DNA of 64,000 nt from Sphingobium sp. SCG-1. Its GTDB lineage: Bacteria; Pseudomonadota; Alphaproteobacteria; Sphingomonadales; Sphingomonadaceae. The notes beneath the pieces are model-generated. The model made no database searches. It had not been told where the DNA came from and saw only the letters and a list, made by a program, of their open reading frames with translations. A program made the translations under genes and the position numbers. Positions 7,948 to 16,888 of the stretch are shown piece after piece. The stretch is taken from NCBI RefSeq assembly GCF_002953135.1, contig NZ_CP026373.1, positions 1 to 64,000 of the forward strand, written 5' to 3'. Position 1 is the first letter of the stretch, and each line of letters opens with the position of its first letter.

Positions 7948-9258
7948 CTAATCGGCATGTGCGGGACCTGCCGCGTCGAGCGCTTGGGTCAGATCGGCGA
8001 CGATATCGTCGATATGCTCAAGGCCAACTGAAAGACGAATATAACCATCTGACACGCCGGTCAGGAGGCGATCTTCCAGAGATAATTGTGAATGGGTAGT
8101 AGATGCCGGATGAATGGCCAGGCTCCGCGCGTCGCCGATATTCGCCACATGATAGAACAATTTCAGCGCATCGATGAAGCATCGACCTGCTTCACGCCCT
8201 CCGGGAAGCTCAAAACCAACCAATCCTCCATAGCCGCCGTTAAGATATGCATCTGCCCGTTCGCGTTGGATGCCGGTTTGAAGGGAGGGATAGGTTACCG
8301 ATAACACATCGTCTCGCGACGCCAGAAAATTGGCGACGGATTGCGCATTGGCGCAATGCCTCGCGATACGAAGCGGCAGCGTCTCGAGCCCCTGCATGAT
8401 CTGAAAGGCGTTAAATGGAGACAATGCCGACCCAAGATCGCGCAGCAAAACAGTGCGCGCGCGCAACAGATAGGCGATCGGCCCGAGCGGCGCTGCCGCC
8501 TCGACCCATATAGCCCCATGGTAGCTGGGATCGGGTGTGTTGAGGAGCGGCTGCCGATCAGGAAATGCCGCCCAGTCGAAGTTCCCGCCGTCGATGATCA
8601 TTCCGCCGATCGAGGTCCCATGGCCGCCAACGTATTTAGTGGTCGAATACACCACGACAGCCGCTCCGTGGTCCAGAGGCCGGCAGAGAAGCGGCGCTGC
8701 GGTGTTATCGACGATCAAAGGGATTCCTATCGCGCGCCCGGCGGCCGACACCACGGCGATCGGGCAGACAATGAGCTTGGGATTGGGCAGTGTTTCGACA
8801 TAATAGGCTCGGGTCCGCTCATCGCTCGCCTGCCGAAATGCGTCAGCGCTGGAGGGATCGACAAATCGAACTTCGATACCCAGATCGCGCATCGTGTTTT
8901 TGAACAGATTGTACGTGCCGCCATATAAGTCGGTGCCGGCCACGATATTATCGCCGGCGCGGGCGAGATTCTGGATCGCGAAGGCCGTCGCTGCTTGTCC
9001 GGACGCAACGGCTAATGCCGCAGCACCGCGCTCCAAGGCAGCCATTCGCCTTTCAAGCACATCCGTCGTCGGATTCCCAATCCGCGTGTAGATATTCCCG
9101 AGCTCCTGCAAGGCAAAGAGATTGGCAGCGTGCTCACTATTTTGAAACTGAAACGATGTGGTTTGGTAAATGGGGGGAACTACGGCTCCGGTCGCCGGAT
9201 CCGATCGCCACCCGGCGTGCAACGCGAGCGTTTCTGGCTGGTAAGTCGCTTCTGACAT
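7948..9258 (-). CDS. metY-like: O-acetylhomoserine/O-acetylserine sulfhydrylase-type PLP enzyme
   Basis: 436 residues, fold-type I PLP enzyme of the Cys/Met metabolism family. Motifs: GWRSDPATGAVVPPIYQTTSF at the start, YTRIGNPTTDVLE, the VASGQAA cofactor loop, VDNTAAPLLC, and YSTTKYVGGHG with the PLP-binding lysine. Length and motifs fit O-acetylhomoserine aminocarboxypropyltransferase (about 430 aa) better than cystathionine gamma-lyase (about 390). Start taken at ATG 9258 with GAGAAG upstream; the frame stays open for a further 100 codons but those read as non-coding. Downstream of the hydrolase gene, so probably cotranscribed with it. Confidence 0.88.
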   Translation of the reverse strand: MSEATYQPETLALHAGWRSDPATGAVVPPIYQTTSFQFQNSEHAANLFALQELGNIYTRIGNPTTDVLERRMAALERGAAALAVASGQAATAFAIQNLARAGDNIVAGTDLYGGTYNLFKNTMRDLGIEVRFVDPSSADAFRQASDERTRAYYVETLPNPKLIVCPIAVVSAAGRAIGIPLIVDNTAAPLLCRPLDHGAAVVVYSTTKYVGGHGTSIGGMIIDGGNFDWAAFPDRQPLLNTPDPSYHGAIWVEAAAPLGPIAYLLRARTVLLRDLGSALSPFNAFQIMQGLETLPLRIARHCANAQSVANFLASRDDVLSVTYPSLQTGIQRERADAYLNGGYGGLVGFELPGGREAGRCFIDALKLFYHVANIGDARSLAIHPASTTHSQLSLEDRLLTGVSDGYIRLSVGLEHIDDIVADLTQALDAAGPAHAD

Positions 9259-9308
9259 CTTCTCGTCCCTATGTGTTATTAAGTCTTGCAGCGAACGGCT
9301 CTTTGCTA

Positions 9309-10190
9309 TCAGCTGTGTTTCAAGATGTGCTGAGATACTTCGTTTGCGACCAGCGCCGTTTCTTCCATCGGTAAAAAGTGGGTGCTTCCCTCGATGCGGA
9401 CATCGCGTAAGTGCTTGCAAAGTCTCATGAAATGGGTTGCGTCGACGTCGGATATCATTGTGTCCACGGTGCCTCGCACCATGAGAAGCGGCACCTTTAG
9501 CTCGGGTAGGCTGCGCCAGATCGACGTTGTTACCGCCGCAAATATAGCCGCTTCCCAAGCCGGCTCACAACTTAGGCGAAGGCCGCCGTCCCCAGCGTCC
9601 TGCAGGCCCGCTTCAAGATAATTTTGGAGGAAGGCATCCGGCCAGGTCTTAAACATGCCGCGGCCCGCATAGCTTGCTTTGGCTTCCTCCCGTGAACGCC
9701 ACCTTGATCGGCGACGGGCAGCCGCGCGCGCCATGTCAAAATCATATATCCCCCCTTGGGCCCGACATATTTCAACTTGGAGTCTATCCGCGTAAGAAAT
9801 AGAGGATGGCTCGAGCGCGGCCACGCTGGCGACAATGTCGGGTCTCCGCGCCGCGAGCATGATGCTCAGCGTGGCGCCAATCGAATGCCCCACCAGATGC
9901 ACCTTCTCACCCAGCTTGACGACGACCTCCTCAAGATCCCTTTCCAGCGTTTCCCAACCTTCAAAGCCCGCATTAATGGCCGGAAGTGGGGAATGACCGT
10001 GCCCGCGCATATCCCACGCCGCAACGCGAAACTGGCAGGAAAAACGCTCCAGGAGTGGCTGGTATGTTTGAGCGTTCAGACCGGTGGCATGAGCAAAATG
10101 GACGATCGGCGACCGCTTTGACGCAGGCGGTTCTACCGCTGCGTCAATATTGCCCGTTCCGTCCGGATGCCATGGGGAGCTCTCGTGCAT
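9309..10190 (-). CDS. Alpha/beta hydrolase
   Basis: 293 residues. The core has the oxyanion region HFAHATG, WDMRGHGHS, nucleophile elbow GHSIG (catalytic Ser), Asp in GTVDTMI and His in STHFLP, a full catalytic triad. Substrate unknown; the family includes esterases, lipases and ring-cleavage hydrolases. The first 25 residues are low in homology-like character and lie next to IS5 debris, so the true start may be downstream, or the N-terminus may have been altered by the insertion. It precedes the sulfhydrylase gene by 50 bases. Confidence 0.82.
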   Translation of the reverse strand: MHESSPWHPDGTGNIDAAVEPPASKRSPIVHFAHATGLNAQTYQPLLERFSCQFRVAAWDMRGHGHSPLPAINAGFEGWETLERDLEEVVVKLGEKVHLVGHSIGATLSIMLAARRPDIVASVAALEPSSISYADRLQVEICRAQGGIYDFDMARAAARRRSRWRSREEAKASYAGRGMFKTWPDAFLQNYLEAGLQDAGDGGLRLSCEPAWEAAIFAAVTTSIWRSLPELKVPLLMVRGTVDTMISDVDATHFMRLCKHLRDVRIEGSTHFLPMEETALVANEVSQHILKHS

Positions 10191-10196
10191 GCGGCG

Positions 10197-10868
10197 TCAG
10201 AACACCGAGCCGTTCCGAGTTGAATGGCTCGAAGTCTTGCCGGTGATCGGGCGGACATTTTCGCCATGGTCACCGGGCAGCGCCGCGTGACTTTCGCGGC
10301 CTTCGAACCGACCCGCACGCCCCCACGACTTTGAGCAATCTTGGTCGGGAGCCCCGCGTTCAAGCGTCGAGCGGGTCATCTCCGTCCCGCGCATCTGCTC
10401 GGTCCGGACAGCTGCGCGGGAACTCAACCTTATGGATGACCGACTGAGATCCAGCGACATTGCGTCGACGTTGCATGGCCATCGAGCAGGCATACCGAGA
10501 TCGACCAGTACAGCATAGAGTCTATCCCAGACTCCCTGCCGTTTCCAGCGAATGAACCTGAAATAGACCGAATTCCATTTTCCGTAACGGCTAGGCATAT
10601 GCCGCCAAGGGCACCCGGTACCGACTACGAATAAAATACCATCGGCAAATCGGCGATTATCGTGCGCGGGCCGTGATTGTCGGCCCCGCTCTGGCGGGAG
10701 GGCCTCTTTGACGCTGTGCCACTCAATATCGGTTAGGTCGAAATGGCTCAGAGGCCCGACGGTATCGTTTCCTATGCGGGTTGGCGCTCTGTCAATTCGT
10801 CGCGCCACGCCACCCCCCCTTCCTGATCCATGCATTCTCAAGCCAGCTTTGCAGAACGCTGGTCGCAC
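10197..10868 (-). pseudogene. Decayed IS5-family transposase
   Basis: On the minus strand the frame starting near 10780 gives LTDIEWHSVKEALPPE, GCPWRHMPSRYGKW and VYFRFIRWKRQGVWDRL, which is the N-terminal half of IS5-group (DUF4096) transposases. After that the reading breaks: the GLPTKIAQSRGG segment expected in the DDE part appears in a different frame near 10300-10360, and DDE residues are not recovered. No clear terminal inverted repeats or target duplication were seen. It is a dead remnant, probably shortened on the side of the hydrolase gene. Confidence 0.75.
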
Positions 10869-10869
10869 C

Positions 10870-11878
10870 CGAGCCCCGGGAGACGTCGGACGAAAGCGGC
10901 GGACTCGCCGCCTTCCCTAATCGCTACTTGGGACAGGATTAGCAAATTATCACACTTCGCGACCGCCCCCCATTGTACCTTGGTCTAGGGAACTAAGGTC
11001 CCGGCAGGTCGCTCCGGCTAAGCTCAAAATTCAGATTTGATGGCAATAGTTGCGTTAAATTTGGCCAATTCCCGGGCGTTCAGAATGCCAGTTCAGCCTG
11101 CATCGGACCGCTGGGCTTTTCTTGTCTGCCGCCAACGGGGCCGCGCGCGACCCGTCAGACAAAGACGCCTTGTCGCTGCGCACCGTAATTGTAATGATCG
11201 TTACAATATCTCATAGCGGCGCTTGCGCAAGCATACGCGCACGGGTTCGGACACCGCTCGGGTGACATTCGTCTTGCCCGACGCCCGCACTCGCCCACGG
11301 ATGGCGTCGTCGACGATAGCCTTGGCGTGATGGACGTCGAGAGCCAAGCACCTGCCTTGACCAAATCGCTCATATCCTTTCTTTCTGAACCACGCACCGG
11401 GGGGCACGTGCGCCATCGGCGTCAGCGCATTACAAAGACAGTCACTCAGGGTAATGAGGCCGCCGCCCTTGCCTAACCAGCGGCCTGGCGCTAGCGCCGA
11501 AACGGGAAACCTGCGCAATCAGGTTGAGCACCATGAAGGCGTTGCGCGGCCGAGACGAGGACCGCGCGAGCATCTCCAGCAAGGATGCATATCCAGTTGC
11601 GGGCGGCCGTCGCCGATGATCGGAGCGTGCAACATAACAGGTCTGAATCAAGCACATATAGGGGGTTAAGTGAATCCCCCTTCGCCGCCGATTTCATCAT
11701 TTTGTCGGCTGTGACACTGCGCCGGGAGGTAAAGTGTCACGCGCGCCCGTCATCAGCATCGGCCAATTCGTACGAAAGACGACCTGTGCTTTTCTTGTGG
11801 AGAGTTGGGTGCTCGATGCAGCCGGTCTTGTTTTTCAATGGCTTCGCCGTATGGTGACTGGACGAAACAACAGTCAAA
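10870..11878. other. About 1 kb without a convincing gene
   Basis: This stretch lies between the IS5 remnant and the first luxR. Minus-strand frames at about 11200-11518 give a basic peptide (ending in RKRRYEIL) that may be a gene fragment, but it has no recognisable family, and no RBS was identified. The last 150 bases before 11879 must hold the promoter for luxR; AT-rich patches such as tgtgcttttcttg occur there. No repeats of note. Confidence 0.5.
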
Positions 11879-12655
11879 ATGCGAATCGTTCGCACTATGG
11901 ATAGTCTCGAAGATCCCGGCCGCTTGGGCGATATCACCGCATTCGAAGCCGAATGCCGGCAGGCGACGACGCTCGACCAACTCAAATTCCTGCTCGATGC
12001 GATCGTGCGCCAGTTCGGGTTCCGCTGGTTCGCATTGGTGCATAACGTCGACCTGAAACGGACCACACGCAAAGCGGTCCTGATAACCACCTATCCAGTG
12101 CCCTGGATCGAGGAGGTAATGGACGCGCGACTCTATCTTGAAGACCCGGTCCACGCCGCCTGCGTCAAGACCGTCTCCGGGCTCACCTGGGATCGGATCG
12201 GGGATTACATCGCGCCCAACGCTCGCCAGCTTTCAATCCTTGAGCGGGGTCGCGCGCACGGACTGGCAGCCGGGTTCACCATGCCGATCAGGATGCGTGA
12301 CGAGCCCGACGCGATATTTACGGTGGCGCGCCATGGTGACGATATGATCTCAAGCCCGGACCTTCTCTCTGCCCGATTGATTGGCACAGTTGCGTTCGAC
12401 CGGGCTCGTGCCCTTCTCGGTCCCGATGAACTGGCAAACGTGCCGATAGCGCTCAGCCCTCGCCAGATCGACTGCCTTGACCTCGTGGCCCAAGGGAAAA
12501 GCGACTGGGAAATCGGACAGATTCTGGGTCTGAGCCGCGACACGGTGCACGAATATGTCGAAGGCGCGCGCCGACGTTATGGCGTCCGCCGTCGGACCCA
12601 ACTTGTGCTTCGCGCTGTCCGCGACGGACATCTCAATATTGAGGCTCTCGTATAG
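11879..12655 (+). CDS. luxR-like: LuxR-type quorum-sensing regulator (copy 1)
   Basis: 258 residues (252 if the second ATG at 11897 is used). The N-terminal autoinducer-binding domain covers residues 15-180; it keeps the W..ALV, YP..W and YLEDPVH features around the ligand pocket and GFTMPIR. The C-terminal domain (about 190-250) is a GerE-type HTH: LSPRQIDCLDLVAQGKSDWEIGQ. Such proteins bind an acyl-homoserine lactone and a lux box. It lies 18 bases upstream of a second, related luxR, with luxI after that. It probably activates luxI and conjugation genes. Confidence 0.9.
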   Translation: MRIVRTMDSLEDPGRLGDITAFEAECRQATTLDQLKFLLDAIVRQFGFRWFALVHNVDLKRTTRKAVLITTYPVPWIEEVMDARLYLEDPVHAACVKTVSGLTWDRIGDYIAPNARQLSILERGRAHGLAAGFTMPIRMRDEPDAIFTVARHGDDMISSPDLLSARLIGTVAFDRARALLGPDELANVPIALSPRQIDCLDLVAQGKSDWEIGQILGLSRDTVHEYVEGARRRYGVRRRTQLVLRAVRDGHLNIEALV

Positions 12656-12673
12656 CAAGTAGATCGGCGGCTT

Positions 12674-13420
12674 ATGATCACCCTTGCCGAAGTGCAGGCG
12701 TTCTGCACTGTGGCCCGCGCTGCTTCGACCCCTCACGCTCTCCTACAGGCTGTCGAAGAAATTACGGCAGCAATGGGTTTCCGCTATTTCGCGCTCGTGC
12801 ATCACATCGACTTATTGAATTCCGGAAGCACAGCCGTTCGCCTTGTCAGCTATCCGAGAAATTGGGTTGATGCGTTCGAGGAGGGCCGACTATACGCTGC
12901 TGACCCGATCCATCGTGCAAGCCATACGACGACCATAGGTTTCGCCTGGTCGAAAGTAGAGGACATGATCTCACTCCATCCGCGGGACCACGCGGTATTG
13001 GCAGCGGCTCGATCTGCGGGCCTTGGCAACGGATTCACGATCCCTGCGCATGTCCCCGGCGAGGTAAACGGTTCCTGTTCCTTTGCCCTGCGCGACGGGG
13101 AGGAACTGGAAGAAGAGCAACTACCGCTCGTCCAGCTTGTCGGCAGCTTCGCATTCGAGGCCGCCCGCAAGATAGCGCGCGCCACGATCGCCCCCATCGC
13201 GGCCGCGCCGCAACTCACCGATCGTCAAATCGAATGCGTCGCGCTGGTCGCGCGGGGTAAGACCGATTGGGAAATCGCCAAGATTCTCGGTGTCGGCGCC
13301 GAAACCGTAACGCAGCATCTCAAGGATGCACGTGATCGCTACGGCGTAACCAAACGCACGATGCTCGCCATTCGCGCGCTCTTCGACGGCGCCATTAGCT
13401 TCACCGATATCCTGCGCTGA
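12674..13420 (+). CDS. luxR-like: LuxR-type quorum-sensing regulator (copy 2)
   Basis: 248 residues, clearly a paralogue of the preceding gene: both share the FRxFALVHxxDL region, YPxxWxxxxxxxRLYxxDPxH, WxxxEDMI/GDYI, GFTxP and the HTH LTDRQIECVALVARGKTDWEIAKILG. The ligand pocket tryptophan and aspartate are present. Tandem luxR duplicates may divide activator and antagonist roles, as TraR/TrlR do in agrobacteria, but nothing here tells which is which. The stop is followed within 10 bases by the lux-box-like palindrome of luxI. Confidence 0.9.
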   Translation: MITLAEVQAFCTVARAASTPHALLQAVEEITAAMGFRYFALVHHIDLLNSGSTAVRLVSYPRNWVDAFEEGRLYAADPIHRASHTTTIGFAWSKVEDMISLHPRDHAVLAAARSAGLGNGFTIPAHVPGEVNGSCSFALRDGEELEEEQLPLVQLVGSFAFEAARKIARATIAPIAAAPQLTDRQIECVALVARGKTDWEIAKILGVGAETVTQHLKDARDRYGVTKRTMLAIRALFDGAISFTDILR

Positions 13421-13427
13421 CGATCCC

Positions 13428-13443
13428 TCCCCAGTTCTGGGGA
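13428..13443. promoter_or_regulatory. Putative lux box upstream of luxI
   Basis: TCCCCAGTTCTGGGGA: arms TCCCCAG/CTGGGGA are perfect inverted repeats around TT. The core CCAGTTCTGG resembles known LuxR-family operators. It lies 55 bases before the luxI start, directly after luxR copy 2, where an activator site for luxI is expected. Confidence 0.65.
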
Positions 13444-13497
13444 TAACGCAGATCATGACAAACTGATCGAATGATCGCCTCACAAATGGAGGTGATC

Positions 13498-14115
13498 ATG
13501 GTTGTTACAGGAATTGGCATCGAACAGGCGCTGAGTCGCCGTGTATTCAGATCGATGTTTGAAGAGCGTAAGCGCGTGTTCGTCGATCTACTTGGCTGGG
13601 ATGTTCCCGTTCTCGCCCGTCGCTACGAGATCGATCAGTTCGATGATGATGAAGCCGTCTATATCGTCATCACCGATGACACCGGCGAGCATGCCGGCTC
13701 TGCCCGTCTGCTCCAGACCGACAGGCCGCACATCCTCGATACCATCTTCCCCAATCTGTGCGATGGCGTACCGCCCACCGGCCCGACAGTTCGCGAAATA
13801 ACCCGCTTTTGCCTGGCGCGCCGACTGAAGGCTCGCGAGCGGCTCGCCACGCGCAATCGCCTCGTCTCTGCCTTGGTCGAATACGCGCTAAGCAATGGCA
13901 TCACGACCTATTCCGGCGTTGCCGAATGGGCATGGTTCCAACAAATCCTCGCCTTCGGATGGGAATGCCTTCCGCTTGGATTGCCGGACAACAACGATCC
14001 CCGCGGCCTGTCGGCCATGCGGATCAATGTCGCCCCGGATACCCCGCACCTCCTGCGTCAATCCGGCATCTTCACGCAGATCCATCTGATGGATCTTGAT
14101 CGCGCTGCGGCATGA
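13498..14115 (+). CDS. luxI-like: Acyl-homoserine-lactone synthase
   Basis: 205 residues from ATG 13498, which has GGAGGTGATC immediately upstream; an in-frame ATG 27 bases earlier lacks this. LuxI-family residues are present: basic R..R..VF.D.LGW near residue 25-35, YEIDQFDDDEAVYIV (the two pocket aspartates), GSARLL, and REITRFCLARR. The enzyme makes an AHL signal from S-adenosylmethionine and acyl-ACP. The acyl chain cannot be predicted. The stop overlaps a possible early start of the dioxygenase gene, so the two are coupled. Confidence 0.93.
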   Translation: MVVTGIGIEQALSRRVFRSMFEERKRVFVDLLGWDVPVLARRYEIDQFDDDEAVYIVITDDTGEHAGSARLLQTDRPHILDTIFPNLCDGVPPTGPTVREITRFCLARRLKARERLATRNRLVSALVEYALSNGITTYSGVAEWAWFQQILAFGWECLPLGLPDNNDPRGLSAMRINVAPDTPHLLRQSGIFTQIHLMDLDRAAA

Positions 14116-14132
14116 AATTCGGGAGACATCGC

Positions 14133-15041
14133 ATGGCTACCAAACCGCTACCTGCAGCCGAGACCAAGGCCCACGGGTCAATTTACGAAACACTGATGCG
14201 CGAAGGCTTCTGCGTGCTTCCAGACATCATGCCCACCGCCGTGGTCGAGTTGCTGGCGAGAGATATGGCCCCCCACTTCGAGGCAACGCCATTTTGCGAA
14301 GGCGGTCTCTACGGCAGCCGCACCAAGAGGTTCGGAAGCCTGCTCAAACGATCGAACCATGCATCGGCATTCATCCAGCATCCTCAGATCATGGCGATCG
14401 CGCAAGCTGTGCTCGGTCCTTGGTGCGACACCATACAGCTCAATCTCGCTCAAGCTCTCGAGCTGCATCCCGGCGCGCTGCCGCAATTTCCCCACCGCGA
14501 TCAAGATATGTGGCGGGGCCAAACTGGTGAGGTCGAGTACCTCATCAACGTCATGTGGCCGTTCACCGAATATCGGCACGACAATGGCACGACCCTGATC
14601 TGGCCGCGCAGCCACGCCGCAAATGCGCTTACACCTGAACCTCCCGAGGATCCGGTGGCCGTGGAATGCAGTCCAGGATCTGCGATCGTCTTCCTCGGCT
14701 CTACCCTTCATGGTGCTGGCGGCAACCGGTCACCGGGTGTGCGCCAAGGCATGATCGTTAGCTATTGCCTCGGATGGCTGAAACCATATGAAAATCAGTG
14801 GTTGGTCTATCCACCCGAGATAGCACGGACGTTCTCTCCAGATTTGGCGGCTTTGGTCGGATATCAGCAACACCGGCCCAATTTGGGGAACTACGAAGGG
14901 CGATGCCCATCTCTTCTGCTCGGCGGAGAACGCTCCGAGCATCTCAGCGCGATCGATGCCTTACGTCCAGATCAATCGGCAGCACTTGAGGAATTTCTCG
15001 AAGGGCAACGCCAGTTCCGCGCGGCATCGAGCGAGAACTGA
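14133..15041 (+). CDS. phyH-like: Phytanoyl-CoA dioxygenase (PhyH) family protein
   Basis: 302 residues from ATG 14133 (GGGAGA upstream; an ATG at 14112 overlapping the luxI stop is the alternative). The Fe(II)/2-oxoglutarate fold is shown by the H-x-D pair in FPHRDQDMW and the distal His in TLHGAGGNRS, followed by an arginine for 2-oxoglutarate. Pairing of luxI with a phyH-like gene occurs in sphingomonads; the substrate is unknown, and the arrangement suggests signal modification, inactivation or a QS-controlled metabolite. Confidence 0.85.
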   Translation: MATKPLPAAETKAHGSIYETLMREGFCVLPDIMPTAVVELLARDMAPHFEATPFCEGGLYGSRTKRFGSLLKRSNHASAFIQHPQIMAIAQAVLGPWCDTIQLNLAQALELHPGALPQFPHRDQDMWRGQTGEVEYLINVMWPFTEYRHDNGTTLIWPRSHAANALTPEPPEDPVAVECSPGSAIVFLGSTLHGAGGNRSPGVRQGMIVSYCLGWLKPYENQWLVYPPEIARTFSPDLAALVGYQQHRPNLGNYEGRCPSLLLGGERSEHLSAIDALRPDQSAALEEFLEGQRQFRAASSEN

Positions 15042-15050
15042 TCGCAGCGC

Positions 15051-15068
15051 TCCCCCCTTGTGGGGGGA
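15051..15068. promoter_or_regulatory. C/G palindrome before the virB operon
   Basis: TCCCCCC-TTGT-GGGGGGA, a perfect inverted repeat 103 bases before the first transfer gene and 10 bases after the phyH stop. Read as T-C5-N6-G5-A it has the same layout as the site before luxI, so a LuxR site for the transfer operon is plausible. It could also be a weak terminator for luxI-phyH, although no T-run follows. Confidence 0.5.
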
Positions 15069-15170
15069 TTGCCCGAAAATGCCGCTCCGGGTTCAAAAGA
15101 GAGGTGATTTTCAACGGAGAGTGGTCGGCGCATTTTTTAATGCAGCGGCGCTGAAAAGCGGAGAAATCAG

Positions 15171-15533
15171 ATGCAGCGCCTGCGCCTTGCCCTTGCCGTT
15201 CCGATCGTGGCGATGTCCGCCCAGTCGGCTCCTGCGTCTGCCAACGATCTGGGCTGCCAGGTTTTGCTTTGCCTCTCGAACCCGGGCGGTGCGACACAGT
15301 ACCCCGCCTGCGTGCCGCCTATGGTGAAGCTCTGGGAGCGTCTGGCATTGGGCGGTTCATTCCCCGGCTGTTCCGGTGGCGGCGTTGCGAAGACCAAGGT
15401 CTATGATCGCGATTCCGCTTCGCGGCGCCGGGTCGTGATGACGTTTACCGACGGGCGGCAGCAATCCTATTCGCTTGCGAATATTGATAGCTTGCCAGTG
15501 TCTCCCAGCGAACCCGGGACCACGCCACAGTGA
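15171..15533 (+). CDS. Small exported conjugation protein, possibly TrbM/KikA-like
   Basis: 120 residues with a signal peptide (residues 1-24, ending in PASA). The mature N-terminus has paired cysteines in a pattern like TrbM/KikA: CQVLLCLS, then YPAC and a later PGC. It is the first gene of the transfer operon and overlaps virB1 by four bases. TrbM-type proteins are periplasmic accessory factors of conjugative systems. The assignment rests on the cysteine pattern only; the position is secure. Confidence 0.6.
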   Translation: MQRLRLALAVPIVAMSAQSAPASANDLGCQVLLCLSNPGGATQYPACVPPMVKLWERLALGGSFPGCSGGGVAKTKVYDRDSASRRRVVMTFTDGRQQSYSLANIDSLPVSPSEPGTTPQ

Positions 15534-16204
15534 TCCTCGAGCTCGCAACCGTGGTTGGACTCGCGCAGCAATGCGCGCCATCGGTTGCGGTCGAAACGCT
15601 TGTGTCGGTCGTCCGCGCCGAGAGTCACTTCAATCCCTACGCCATCGGCGTGAATGCGAAGGGGGTGCCCGCACCCAATCCCAGCGATCGGGCATCGGCC
15701 GCCGCAGTCGCTCGATCGCTGATTGCCCGCGGCTACAACATCGATCTGGGTCTGGGGCAAATCAACAGCGCAAATCTCAGGTGGCTAGGCTTGTCAGTCG
15801 AGGACGCCTTCGATCCCTGCCGCAATCTCGCCGCAGCCGCACGTGTGCTGGCTTCCAACTATCTGAGCGTCGCGCGCTCCAGCCCTTCTACAGAGGTGGC
15901 GATCGCGACCGCTATGTCGATGTACAACACGGGTAGTCGTTCGCGCGGGTTCGGAAACGGCTATGTCGGCCGTGTCTACGCATCGTCGAGTGTCGTCGTG
16001 CCAGCGATCAGGCGTGGAGCGGCCCCAGAACCCGCCGCTTCGCCAGCTCCCGTGACGCCTGAACCCAAATTTACACAGCCGCCAGCGGGCGTCCGCTCGC
16101 CGCGCGTCCAAAACGGATGGGACACCACTGCGGGCGCGCAGACGGCATCATTGATGGTCTTTGGGGGAGCATCCAATAGTTTACCGAAAGGACAAGCCGA
16201 ATGA
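15530..16204 (+). CDS. virB1: VirB1-type lytic transglycosylase
   Basis: 224 residues from a GTG that overlaps the previous stop (GTGA). The SLT domain covers residues 10-140: catalytic Glu in VRAESHFNPYAIGVN, then DLGLGQINSANL and AMSMYNTG. It cuts peptidoglycan locally to let the secretion channel be built. The C-terminal 70 residues are proline-rich and probably flexible. No cleavable signal is obvious; the N-terminus is only weakly hydrophobic, so export route is unclear. Stop overlaps virB2 start (ATGA). Confidence 0.9.
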   Translation: MILELATVVGLAQQCAPSVAVETLVSVVRAESHFNPYAIGVNAKGVPAPNPSDRASAAAVARSLIARGYNIDLGLGQINSANLRWLGLSVEDAFDPCRNLAAAARVLASNYLSVARSSPSTEVAIATAMSMYNTGSRSRGFGNGYVGRVYASSSVVVPAIRRGAAPEPAASPAPVTPEPKFTQPPAGVRSPRVQNGWDTTAGAQTASLMVFGGASNSLPKGQAE

Positions 16205-16542
16205 CTGCCTTAGCGACCAATTCCAAGATATGGTTGACGCCGCGGCGGCGCACTTTCGCGCAATATCTGGCACTGTATATCGCGGTCATTGCGGTGTCGC
16301 TCCTGCTCACCGATCCGGCCCATGCCCAAGCGGCCGACGGCGTCACGTCGATGGCCGAGAATATCAAGACCTGGCTGACCGGTACTTTTGCGAAAACGAT
16401 CGCGGTGATCGCGGTCGTCATCGTGGGTTTCATGTTCTTCACCGGGCGGGCGAGCCTGGGGCTCCTGGTCACCGTCATCGTCGGCATCTTCATCGTGTTC
16501 AGCGCGCAGTGGATCGTCGATACCATCACTGGCGGCGCGTGA
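16201..16542 (+). CDS. virB2: VirB2 pilin precursor
   Basis: 113 residues. A long leader with hydrophobic segment (residues 22-40) ends in AHAQA, the expected signal peptidase site, and the mature part has two membrane helices (about 66-84 and 86-106) joined by a short GRAS loop, the VirB2/TrbC pilin layout. It is the major pilus subunit of the transfer apparatus. Translationally coupled to virB1. Confidence 0.9.
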   Translation: MTALATNSKIWLTPRRRTFAQYLALYIAVIAVSLLLTDPAHAQAADGVTSMAENIKTWLTGTFAKTIAVIAVVIVGFMFFTGRASLGLLVTVIVGIFIVFSAQWIVDTITGGA

Positions 16543-16552
16543 GTGCGCTGGG

Positions 16553-16888
16553 ATGGACGATGAAAAACTCAGGGAGGAAACGCTCTTCCTGGCCGTGACC
16601 CGGCCAACGATGTGGTTGGGCGTTCCGATCGAAGCGTCGCTGCCGATCGCGCTGGCGGCGTGCCTGACGCTCATCATCACCGGCAACCCGCTTTGTGCCT
16701 TTGCGCTAGCCGGGGCATTTTTGGCCATAGCCCGGCTGATCGTGCGGCACGACGCGAACGCCTTCCGCCTCCTGTGGCTCTGGACAATGACAAAGGCACG
16801 CTGCCGCAACCGGGGATGGTGGGGCGGTAGCTCCTACTCGCCCCTGCCGATTGATGGGGCGAAACGCCGGGGATTTGCGCATGGCTAG
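16553..16888 (+). CDS. virB3: VirB3 inner-membrane protein
   Basis: 111 residues; starts MDDEKLREETLFLAVTRPTMWLGVP, the typical VirB3 opening (LF.A.TRP...GVP), followed by two membrane segments at about 28-60. It assists VirB4 in pilus assembly. Its last eight bases overlap the start of virB4, so the two are translated together. Confidence 0.9.
   Translation: MDDEKLREETLFLAVTRPTMWLGVPIEASLPIALAACLTLIITGNPLCAFALAGAFLAIARLIVRHDANAFRLLWLWTMTKARCRNRGWWGGSSYSPLPIDGAKRRGFAHG

Noticed and set aside
11201..11518. Minus-strand 105-aa frame ending in RKRRYEIL
   Set aside because: Basic stretch could be a fragment of a gene, but no RBS or family could be supported, so it is only mentioned within the gap entry.
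11661..11680. GGGGG-N10-CCCCC inverted repeat upstream of luxR copy 1
   Set aside because: Reversed base order and different spacing from the three C-N6-G sites; likely chance in GC-rich DNA.
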